A stretch of 16,003 nt of DNA from an uncultured Mordavella sp. (GTDB taxonomy: Bacteria; Bacillota; Clostridia; Lachnospirales; Lachnospiraceae), in the NCBI GenBank assembly GCA_902406105.1, contig CABPCP010000065.1:1-16003 (forward strand), written 5' to 3'. The notes beneath the pieces are model-generated. The model made no database searches and was not told the DNA's origin. It worked only from the letters and a program-made list of their open reading frames with translations. The position numbers and the translations under genes are program-made. This document shows positions 7,779 through 13,985 of this stretch, piece after piece (the first letter of the stretch is position 1; each line of letters opens with the position of its first letter).

Positions 7779-9086
7779 ATGAGAATTCAACGCTTAGATC
7801 CATCGGCGCGGGAAGGTCTGCTGACAGATCTTCTGAAGAGAAGTCCTGACCAGTATGGCGCTTATGAAGACCAGGTGGCCAAAATCCTGAGAGACGTAAG
7901 GGAAAACGGCGATGAAGCGCTGTTTGCCTATACCAAAAGATTCGACGGGGCGGAACTTACCAGGGAAACGATCCTGGTCACGCCAGAAGAGATCGAAGAA
8001 GCCTATGAGAAGGTTCCAAAAGAGCTTCTGGATGTGATCCGGAAAGCCCTGCGCAACATTGAGGACTATCACGCCAAGCAGAAACAATACAGTTGGTTTG
8101 ACAGTAAGCCGGATGGCAGCATCCTGGGGCAGAAGGTGACGCCTCTTCGGCGGGTAGGCGTCTATGTTCCGGGCGGGAAAGCCGCGTATCCTTCTTCTGT
8201 TCTCATGAATATCCTTCCGGCCAAGGTGGCGGGAGTGGAGGAAATCCTGATGGTAACTCCCCCCGGCAAAGACGGGAAAGTAACGCCTACCACTTTGGTG
8301 GCGGCCCATGAAGCAGGCGCCGCGGCCATTTATAAAGTTGGCGGCGCCCAGGCAATTGGCGCTTTGGCCTATGGGACACAGTCTGTCCCCAAAGTAGATA
8401 AGATCGTAGGTCCTGGAAATATTTATGTGGCTCTGGCTAAAAAGGCGGTGTACGGCCATGTGAGCATCGACGCTATCGCGGGGCCCAGTGAGATCCTAGT
8501 GATCGCGGATGAAACGGCTGATCCCAGATACGTGGCGGCGGACCTGCTTTCCCAGGCAGAGCATGACGAGCTGGCTTCCGCCATTTTAGTGACTACCAGC
8601 CAGGCTCTGGCAGAACAGGTTTCGAAAGAAGTGGATGGATTCCTGGCTGTCTTATCCAGAGCGGAGATCATCCGCAAATCTCTGGATAACTACGGGTATA
8701 TCCTGGTGGCGGATACCATGGATGAAGCCATCGATATTGCAAATGAGATCGCCTCAGAACACCTGGAGATCCAGACAAAAGATCCCTATGAGGTGATGAC
8801 CAAGATCCGCAACGCGGGGGCCATCTTCCTTGGCGCTTACGCAAGCGAACCCTTGGGAGATTATTTCGCAGGGCCCAATCATGTGCTTCCCACCAACGGG
8901 ACTGCCAAATTCTTTTCGCCCCTTTCGGTGGATGATTTTATTAAGAAATCCAGTATCATCGCATATTCAAAAGAGGCGCTTGATAAAGTCCACAAAGAGG
9001 TGGAGACATTTGCCAGGGCGGAGGGGCTGACAGCCCATGCCAACTCAGTCCATGTCAGATTCGAAGAGCAGGAGGAAGACAGATGA
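7779..9086 (+). CDS. hisD: Histidinol dehydrogenase HisD
   Basis: A 435-residue histidinol dehydrogenase, the last enzyme of the pathway, which oxidises L-histidinol to L-histidine in two NAD-dependent steps through a zinc site. Zinc ligands can be placed at Gln259 and His262 (SQAEHDE), Asp361 (GDYFAGPNH) and His420 (TAHANSVH), close to the E. coli numbering. The SEHLEI segment carries the catalytic Glu-His pair. RRVGVYVPGGKAAYPSSVLMN and the NAD-binding region GGAQAIGALAYGT are fully conserved. Length is normal. AAGGAGA (7764-7770) supports the start; a closer ATG at 7774 is out of frame. The stop overlaps the hisB start as ATGA at 9083. Neighbours are hisG and hisB, a common Clostridia order. 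Confidence 0.97.
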   Translation: MRIQRLDPSAREGLLTDLLKRSPDQYGAYEDQVAKILRDVRENGDEALFAYTKRFDGAELTRETILVTPEEIEEAYEKVPKELLDVIRKALRNIEDYHAKQKQYSWFDSKPDGSILGQKVTPLRRVGVYVPGGKAAYPSSVLMNILPAKVAGVEEILMVTPPGKDGKVTPTTLVAAHEAGAAAIYKVGGAQAIGALAYGTQSVPKVDKIVGPGNIYVALAKKAVYGHVSIDAIAGPSEILVIADETADPRYVAADLLSQAEHDELASAILVTTSQALAEQVSKEVDGFLAVLSRAEIIRKSLDNYGYILVADTMDEAIDIANEIASEHLEIQTKDPYEVMTKIRNAGAIFLGAYASEPLGDYFAGPNHVLPTNGTAKFFSPLSVDDFIKKSSIIAYSKEALDKVHKEVETFARAEGLTAHANSVHVRFEEQEEDR

Positions 9087-9676
9087 AACGGACAGCCACT
9101 TGTGAAAGAAGGACAAAAGAGACACAGATCCAGCTGACCCTTGGCCTGGATGGAACTGGGAAAACCAGCATTGCAACAGGGATTGGATTTTTCGACCATA
9201 TGTTGGATGGATTTGCCCGCCATGGTCTTTTTGATCTGACGGCTGCGGTCAGTGGGGATACGGAAGTGGACTGCCATCACACCATCGAAGATACAGGAAT
9301 CGTCTTGGGGCAGGCGATCCGGGAAGCGGTGGGAGATAAAGCGGGAATCCGCAGGTACGGCCATATGATTCTGCCGATGGATGAGACGCTGGCGCTGTGC
9401 GCGGTAGACCTTTCCGGCAGACCCTATCTGAAATTCGACGCTGCCTTTCCGACAGAGCGGATGGGCGGGATGGAGACGCAGATGGTGAAAGAATTCTTTT
9501 ACGCCGTCTCCTACAGCGCCATGATGAATCTCCATCTTAAGATTTTAGACGGAGGGAACAGCCATCATATGGCAGAGGCATTGTTCAAAAGTTTTGGAAA
9601 GGCCCTGGATATGGCGACAATGGAAGAACCCAGGATCAAAGACGCCTGGACAACGAAAGGAAGCTTATCTCTATGA
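9083..9676 (+). CDS. hisB: Imidazoleglycerol-phosphate dehydratase HisB
   Basis: A 197-residue monofunctional imidazoleglycerol-phosphate dehydratase, which converts IGP to imidazole-acetol phosphate. It shows both manganese-binding histidine motifs of the internally duplicated fold: HHTIED at His65-His66 and HHMAEA at His161-His162. Also present are GIGFFDHML and ILPMDETLA. The histidinol-phosphatase domain fused to HisB in E. coli is absent, as usual in Firmicutes. The next pathway enzyme, HisC, is not encoded in the window. Its ATG overlaps the hisD stop and its own stop overlaps the next start (ATGA at 9673), so hisD, hisB and the following gene should be translated as a coupled set. Confidence 0.97.
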   Translation: MKRTATCERRTKETQIQLTLGLDGTGKTSIATGIGFFDHMLDGFARHGLFDLTAAVSGDTEVDCHHTIEDTGIVLGQAIREAVGDKAGIRRYGHMILPMDETLALCAVDLSGRPYLKFDAAFPTERMGGMETQMVKEFFYAVSYSAMMNLHLKILDGGNSHHMAEALFKSFGKALDMATMEEPRIKDAWTTKGSLSL

Positions 9677-10956
9677 GTTATAAAAGATTGATCCCCTGCA
9701 TTTTTATCGCGGAGGGAAAAGCAGTAAAATGGTTCAATGACCGGGAAGTACTTTCTGATGATGTGGTAGGTCTCGCAAAGTACTACAGTGACCACGGCGC
9801 GGATGAACTTCTTGTCTTCGACTTGTCTGAGGCGGACGACGAGCATGATGAGGCCATCAATCTTATGCGCCGGATGAATCGTGTCATCCGGATTCCGATG
9901 GTGGCGGGAGGAAATATCCGTCGGCAGGAAGATGTCAAAAAGATCCTCTATGCGGGCGCGAAACGAGCTATGCTGAACTTCTCTAAGACGGAGAGTATAA
10001 AAATGATCGAGGATGCGGCAAAACGTTTCGGAAAAGAGAAGATCGCAGTGTCGCTGAACGACTTTGACGCGCTGTTTAAACATCAGCACATCATTGAAGA
10101 TTATACCAGTGAGATCATCTTCATGCATCGATTGGATCTGAATTCGGTGATGAATGTGACGGATGTCCCCTGCGTCATTGTGACGGATACCCTAGAGGAG
10201 CCGGAACTTTTTAAAATCTTAAAGTGTCCCGGTGTAAAGGGATTGTCAGGGAAATATGTAAGTCAGACAGATATGGACTTCGTAGCATTTAAGGAAAAAT
10301 GCGGGGATGAGGATATCAAGATGACTTCTTTTGAGAGTATGATGGAATTTTCCCAGTTTAAGACCAATGAGCAAGGTCTGATCCCAGTGGTAGTCCAGCA
10401 TTATAAATCCCAGGAAGTCTTGATGCTGGCCTATATGAATGAAGAAGCCTTTTATCAGACGATCAAGACAGGGAAGATGACTTACTACAGCAGGAGCCGG
10501 AAGTGCCTTTGGACGAAAGGAGAGACCAGCGGCCATTTCCAATATGTAAAATCTCTGACCATCGACTGTGATCTGGATACGCTGCTGGCTAAAGTAGAAC
10601 AGATAGGTCCTGCCTGCCACACGGGCAATCCAAGCTGCTTCTTCCAGCCGCTGGCGGGAACCGACTACGATGAGACAAATCCGCTGAAGGTCTTTGAGTC
10701 TGTGTATGATACGATCGTAGACCGACACGAGCACCCGAAGGAAGGATCCTATACCAATTATCTGTTTGAAAAAGGAATCGATAAGATCTTGAAAAAAGTT
10801 GGGGAGGAGGCTACAGAGATTGTGATCGCCGCCAAAAACCCCAACCCGGAAGAGGTTAAATATGAGGTTTCTGATTTCCTCTATCACTTAATGGTCCTGA
10901 TGGTTGAACGGGGCATCACCTGGGAGGATATCATCAAAGAATTGGCCGACCGGTAG
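9673..10956 (+). CDS. hisIE: Fusion of a degenerate HisF-like domain with HisI (PRA-CH) and HisE (PRA-PH)
   Basis: A 427-residue three-part protein. Residues 1 to about 215 resemble a shortened HisF barrel ([35 protein letters not shown]). Residues about 230-335 are HisI, phosphoribosyl-AMP cyclohydrolase, with [18 protein letters not shown], Asp298/Asp300/Asp302 and the zinc cysteines Cys299, Cys315 and Cys322. Residues about 340-427 are HisE, phosphoribosyl-ATP pyrophosphohydrolase, with KVGEEATE and SDFLYH. HisE and HisI look fully active and catalyse steps 2 and 3. The HisF part does not: the position of catalytic Asp11 is Phe (PCIFIAEG instead of PCLDVKDG) and that of Asp130 is Asn129 (VSLN instead of VAID). 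The second half-barrel is also shortened. I infer a structural or regulatory role for it. Its start overlaps the hisB stop. Confidence 0.93.
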   Translation: MSYKRLIPCIFIAEGKAVKWFNDREVLSDDVVGLAKYYSDHGADELLVFDLSEADDEHDEAINLMRRMNRVIRIPMVAGGNIRRQEDVKKILYAGAKRAMLNFSKTESIKMIEDAAKRFGKEKIAVSLNDFDALFKHQHIIEDYTSEIIFMHRLDLNSVMNVTDVPCVIVTDTLEEPELFKILKCPGVKGLSGKYVSQTDMDFVAFKEKCGDEDIKMTSFESMMEFSQFKTNEQGLIPVVVQHYKSQEVLMLAYMNEEAFYQTIKTGKMTYYSRSRKCLWTKGETSGHFQYVKSLTIDCDLDTLLAKVEQIGPACHTGNPSCFFQPLAGTDYDETNPLKVFESVYDTIVDRHEHPKEGSYTNYLFEKGIDKILKKVGEEATEIVIAAKNPNPEEVKYEVSDFLYHLMVLMVERGITWEDIIKELADR

Positions 10957-11035
10957 AACGAGGCAGTCTTCTAAGAAAGAAATCTCGTAATATAGCCGGA
11001 AGCATCCGCATATATTTCACCAGAGAGGTGAGACG

Positions 11036-11344
11036 ATGAACGAGTCCGAGAAACGCAGGAAACAGCTTTTGGAGGAAACCCGGAGCCTTTACAGCGACTG
11101 GCGCACGCCTCCGGCGGTCCATCCCAGATACCGGGCAGCCTATGGAAAGCTGTACAAAAGAGAAGAGGACCAGGAAGAGATGCCGGGAACTTTTGGACTT
11201 CGGGCGCTGTTGTGCTTCCTTTTGTTTGCGGCTTTTGTTGCTATGGATCAGCAAGGCGGAAAGATCCTGGAAGCGGACAGCACACAGATCACAGAAGAGA
11301 TCACTACGGACTTGGATGTGGCGGAGGTATGGCAGAATCTGTAA
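11036..11344 (+). CDS. Small conserved hypothetical protein with one TM helix
   Basis: A 102-residue protein that I cannot name. The first 50 residues are highly charged and contain a distinctive stretch, DWRTPPAVHPRYRAAYGKLY, that looks conserved rather than random. One hydrophobic helix follows at about residues 54-70 (LRALLCFLLFAAFVAM), then a short acidic tail rich in Thr and Glu. With basic residues before the helix and acidic ones after it, an N-in, C-out orientation is likely. AGAGAGGTGA (11022-11031) supports the start at 11036. It begins 79 nt after the hisIE stop with no terminator or clear promoter between them and ends 4 nt before a strong terminator hairpin. It is therefore probably the last gene of the histidine transcript. 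A link to histidine synthesis is not shown. Confidence 0.72.
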   Translation: MNESEKRRKQLLEETRSLYSDWRTPPAVHPRYRAAYGKLYKREEDQEEMPGTFGLRALLCFLLFAAFVAMDQQGGKILEADSTQITEEITTDLDVAEVWQNL

Positions 11345-11348
11345 AAAA

Positions 11349-11386
11349 TATTAGAAAAAGGCGGGATTTCCCGCCTTTTTCTAATA
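11349..11386. terminator. Bidirectional intrinsic terminator
   Basis: A perfect 17-bp inverted repeat: TATTAGAAAAAGGCGGG (11349-11365), loop ATTT, and the exact complement at 11370-11386. The GC-rich core GGCGGG/CCCGCC is followed by TTTTT on the plus strand. On the minus strand it is followed by TTTTT and then a further run of T (complement of 11343-11348). It ends the histidine transcript on the plus strand and the yoeB transcript on the minus strand, whose stop codon lies 7 nt away. It is a shared convergent terminator. Confidence 0.93.
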
Positions 11387-11393
11387 GAGATTG

Positions 11394-11651
11394 TTATTGA
11401 TAATGGTACCTGCAGGACAAAATATAAATGTTTTCATTGTCAATCCGGTATACCAATCTGTCCGTTTCATTGATCCTGCGGCTCCAGAACCCTGACAAAT
11501 TTCCCACCAGCGGTTCCGGCTTTCCAATCCCTTCGTTTCCATTTCTTGATATATCATCCAGTAATTTATTAATTTTGCGAAGTGTTTTACGATCTTCTGT
11601 TTGCCAGTATACATAGTCTTTCCAACCGTTATCGGTAAATACCTTATTCAT
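11394..11651 (-). CDS. yoeB: Toxin YoeB (Txe/YoeB family mRNA interferase)
   Basis: An 85-residue YoeB-family toxin of a type II toxin-antitoxin system. Such toxins bind the ribosome and cleave mRNA in the A site, stopping translation. Catalytic residues known from E. coli YoeB fall at the same numbers: Glu46 (GKPEPL), Arg65 (DRLVY) and His83 in the near-terminal RYHY. The SGFWSRRI and RLVY segments are diagnostic. The start at 11651 is chosen because the protein then matches family length and its ATG overlaps the antitoxin stop by 8 nt (ATGAATAA). An in-frame upstream ATG at 11684 would lie well inside the antitoxin gene. GAGGG lies about 8 nt upstream. The gene appears intact, so the toxin should be functional. 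Confidence 0.95.
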   Translation of the reverse strand: MNKVFTDNGWKDYVYWQTEDRKTLRKINKLLDDISRNGNEGIGKPEPLVGNLSGFWSRRINETDRLVYRIDNENIYILSCRYHYQ

Positions 11652-11910
11652 CGGAGGAACCCTCATCCAGATCATGGACAGCAAAATGGCCCTCGGTCAA
11701 TTGCTTCTTTGATTCCATCAACCAGTCGTAGTTCGTTTTATTTTCTACAAGATGGAGATTTTCCATCATATTATTGTAGGCTTCCTCTGAGATCATGACT
11801 ACATTTTTGTTGTTTTTCCTGGTCACGATCATGGTCTCATAATCATCCGTTACTTTATCCATACAGCTTTTCATGTTTTCACGAAGCATAGTATAATTAA
11901 CAGCTAACAT
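11644..11910 (-). CDS. yefM: Antitoxin YefM (Phd/YefM family)
   Basis: An 88-residue Phd/YefM antitoxin that binds and neutralises YoeB and, with it, represses its own promoter. The N-terminal part (MLAVNYTMLRENMKSCMDKV, then IVTRKNNKNVVMISEEAYNNMME) is the DNA-binding dimer fold of this family. The C-terminal part is acidic and likely unstructured until it wraps the toxin. The start at 11910 is chosen because GGAGG lies 7-8 nt upstream. A longer reading from 11988 would begin upstream of the promoter and cross both operators, so it is unlikely. The antitoxin precedes the toxin and overlaps it by 8 nt, the usual order that keeps antitoxin in excess. Confidence 0.95.
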   Translation of the reverse strand: MLAVNYTMLRENMKSCMDKVTDDYETMIVTRKNNKNVVMISEEAYNNMMENLHLVENKTNYDWLMESKKQLTEGHFAVHDLDEGSSDE

Positions 11911-11926
11911 GTCATCGCCTCCAAAC

Positions 11927-11970
11927 GTACAATATTTTGTACTTAAATTATAGCGTACAATATTTTGTAC
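11927..11970. repeat. Twin palindromic operators for YefM-YoeB
   Basis: The 16-bp sequence GTACAATATTTTGTAC occurs twice, at 11927-11942 and 11955-11970, in the same orientation and 28 bp apart. Each copy is an inverted repeat GTACAA-N4-TTGTAC. E. coli YefM-YoeB is known to bind paired palindromes with a TGTACA core, and the half-sites here closely resemble it. Their positions in the promoter spacer and over the start site fit autorepression. Confidence 0.85.
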
Positions 11971-11975
11971 GTCAA
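11947..11975 (-). promoter_or_regulatory. Sigma-A promoter of yefM-yoeB
   Basis: Read on the minus strand: TTGACG (11975-11970), a 17-nt spacer, and a perfect TATAAT (11952-11947). Transcription should start near 11940, about 30 nt before the yefM ATG. The spacer is almost filled by the upstream operator palindrome, while the downstream palindrome covers the transcription start. Binding of YefM-YoeB would therefore block RNA polymerase directly. Confidence 0.85.
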
Positions 11976-12019
11976 GGTGATGAGCCAAACAATTTATGCC
12001 GGAGTCCCTACGAAAAGAT

Positions 12020-12048
12020 TTGTAAAATCGACAAAAATGGTGTATACT
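12020..12048 (+). promoter_or_regulatory. Probable sigma-A promoter for the TIGR03960 radical SAM gene
   Basis: TTGTAA (12020-12025), a 17-nt spacer and TATACT (12043-12048) make a reasonable housekeeping promoter about 70 nt upstream of the ATG at 12120. It diverges from the toxin-antitoxin promoter, whose -35 box begins 45 bp to the left. The AT-rich leader from 12049 to 12119 shows no stable hairpin, and only a weak AGAGAG (12107-12112) serves as ribosome binding site. Confidence 0.6.
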
Positions 12049-12119
12049 TATGCGAGTTTAAACAATGAATTTTCCTCTATTACAAAGGAACCAAACAAGA
12101 TAGAAAAGAGAGTAGATCA

Positions 12120-13985
12120 ATGCGTAGATTAGCCCTGAATGATGAGGTTTTAATGAAGATCGAGAAGCCGGCCCGCTACATTGGAGGCGAGGTCAATTCA
12201 GTAATGAAGGACAAGGAACAGGTGGATATCCGGTTTGCCATGTGTTTTCCGGATGTGTATGAGATCGGTATGTCCCACCTGGGAATCCAGATCCTCTATG
12301 ATATGTTCAACCGCAGGGAGGACGTCTGGTGTGAGAGAGTCTATTCCCCATGGACGGATCTGGACAAGATCATGCGGGAGGAGAATATCCCGCTGTTTGC
12401 GCTGGAATCCCAGGATTCCATCCGAGAGTTTGATTTCCTGGGGATCACTATTCAGTATGAGATGTGCTACACCAATATTCTTCAGATCCTGGATCTGGCT
12501 GGAATCCCTCTGCACGCGGCGGACCGCACCTGGGATGATCCGATCGTGATCGGCGGGGGACCGTGCACCTATAATCCAGAACCGCTGGCTCCGTTTTTTG
12601 ATCTCTTTTATATCGGGGAGGGCGAGACGGTCTACGATGATCTTTTAGATGCTTATAAAGAGACGAAAAAGAATGGTGGTTCCAGAAAGGACTACTTAGA
12701 AAAAGCAGCTCAGATCGAAGGAATCTATGTGCCTTCTTTCTATGAAGTAGCATACAAAGAGGATGGGACCATTGCCTCTTTTTGGCCGATCAACCCAAAT
12801 GCTAAAGAAAAGATCCAAAAACAGATGGTTTTAGACGTGACGGACACCTGTTATCCCAAAGCGCCGGTTGTTCCTTTTATCAAGGTGACCCAGGATAGGG
12901 TGGTGCTGGAGATCCAGCGGGGATGTATCCGGGGATGCCGGTTCTGCCAGGCGGGAATGTTGTACCGTCCTACCAGGGAACGGAACCTGGAGATGTTAAA
13001 AGAGTATGCCCGCCAGATGCTGGAGAACACGGGCCACGAAGAGATTTCCTTAAGTTCCTTAAGTTCCAGCGATTACAGCCAGTTGAAAGAACTGGTGAAT
13101 TTCCTGATCGATGAATTCAAGGAGAAAGGGATCAATATTTCCCTTCCTTCTCTCCGGATCGATGCGTTCTCCTTGGATGTGATGGAGAAAGTCCAGGATA
13201 TCCGCAAAAGCAGCCTGACTTTTGCGCCGGAGGCCGGATCTCAGAGACTGCGCAATGTGATCAACAAAGGGCTGACAGAAGAAGAGATCCTGGAGGGAGC
13301 TTCTCAGGCTTTTGCCGGAGGCTGGAATAAGGTGAAGCTTTACTTTATGCTGGGACTTCCTACGGAGACGGAAGAGGACATGCTGGAAATTCCGGCGCTG
13401 GCCGACCGGATCGCGCGGAAATATTATGAGATCCCCAAGGATGAGAGGAATGGGAAATGCCAGATCACGGCCAGCAGTTCCTTCTTCATTCCTAAGCCGT
13501 TTACGCCTTTCCAGTGGGCGAAGATGTATACCAACGAAGAGTATATTTCCAGAGCGGCCATCGTAAAGCGGGGATTTGGCCAGCAGCTAAACCGCAAGAG
13601 CCTGCGTTACCAGTGGCATGATGCGGAAGTAACGGTGTTAGAAGGTGTTTTCGCCAGAGGAGACCGCAGCATCAGCCGGGTGATCGAAAGGGCCTACCGG
13701 AAGGGCTGTCTCTACGACGCCTGGAACGAAATGTTTGACAATGAGAAATGGATGGAATCCTTCCGGGAAGAGGGGCTGGCGATTGAGTTCTATAACCAGC
13801 GGGAGCGTTCCCTGGACGAAATCTTCCCCTGGGATTTTATTGATATCGGTGTGACAAAAGAGTTCTTAAAGAGAGAGTGGAAGCGCGCTATGGAGGGAGA
13901 GGTGACTCCCAACTGCCGGGAGAGATGTTTCGGCTGCGGCGCGGCAAGATATCGGGGAGGTGTCTGTGTTGAAAGCAAGAATTAA
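12120..13985 (+). CDS. TIGR03960 family B12-binding-domain/radical SAM protein
   Basis: A 621-residue radical SAM protein of the TIGR03960 family, usually paired with or fused to a DUF2344 protein, as here. The N-terminal signature KPARYIGGEVNSVMKD leads into a B12-binding-like Rossmann domain (CFPDVYEIGMSHLGIQILYD; IVIGGGPCTYNPEPL), about residues 20-200. The radical SAM core has Cys269, Cys273 and Cys276 (GCIRGCRFC), then LSSSDYSQL and FAPEAGSQRLRNVINKG. The end carries a further Cys set, Cys599, Cys603, Cys606 and Cys616, possibly a second Fe-S or zinc site. The reaction is not known to me; related groups include methylthiotransferases and B12-dependent methylases, so RNA or protein modification is possible but unproven. 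It overlaps the next gene by 17 nt. Confidence 0.93.
   Translation: MRRLALNDEVLMKIEKPARYIGGEVNSVMKDKEQVDIRFAMCFPDVYEIGMSHLGIQILYDMFNRREDVWCERVYSPWTDLDKIMREENIPLFALESQDSIREFDFLGITIQYEMCYTNILQILDLAGIPLHAADRTWDDPIVIGGGPCTYNPEPLAPFFDLFYIGEGETVYDDLLDAYKETKKNGGSRKDYLEKAAQIEGIYVPSFYEVAYKEDGTIASFWPINPNAKEKIQKQMVLDVTDTCYPKAPVVPFIKVTQDRVVLEIQRGCIRGCRFCQAGMLYRPTRERNLEMLKEYARQMLENTGHEEISLSSLSSSDYSQLKELVNFLIDEFKEKGINISLPSLRIDAFSLDVMEKVQDIRKSSLTFAPEAGSQRLRNVINKGLTEEEILEGASQAFAGGWNKVKLYFMLGLPTETEEDMLEIPALADRIARKYYEIPKDERNGKCQITASSSFFIPKPFTPFQWAKMYTNEEYISRAAIVKRGFGQQLNRKSLRYQWHDAEVTVLEGVFARGDRSISRVIERAYRKGCLYDAWNEMFDNEKWMESFREEGLAIEFYNQRERSLDEIFPWDFIDIGVTKEFLKREWKRAMEGEVTPNCRERCFGCGAARYRGGVCVESKN
13954..13971 (+). 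promoter_or_regulatory. Ribosome binding site deciding a TTG start
   Basis: GGGGAGG at 13954-13960 lies 8 nt before a TTG at 13969-13971 inside the end of the TIGR03960 gene. Starting there gives MKARIKF, the usual DUF2344 opening. In-frame GTGs at 13960 and 13966 are alternatives, but one falls on the ribosome binding site and the other is only 5 nt away. No ATG is available near this position. Confidence 0.7.

Noticed and set aside
10957..11035. Possible promoter or regulatory element between hisIE and the small membrane protein gene
   Set aside because: No convincing -35/-10 pair was seen. A short TCACC-AGAGA-GGTGA pairing around the ribosome binding site is too weak to call.
11652..11684. 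Upstream in-frame start for YoeB giving 96 residues
   Set aside because: It would lie within the antitoxin gene and add residues absent from the family. The 11651 start matches the normal length and the E. coli catalytic residue numbering.
11911..11988. Longer YefM reading of 114 residues
   Set aside because: Its start would be upstream of the -35 box and its extra residues would be encoded by the two operators; a good ribosome binding site precedes 11910 instead.
13046..13067. Tandem 9-bp repeat TTCCTTAAG
   Set aside because: It encodes the serine/leucine-rich LSSLSSSDYS region that the TIGR03960 family normally has here. The length appears unchanged, so this is synonymous codon similarity rather than a repeat expansion.
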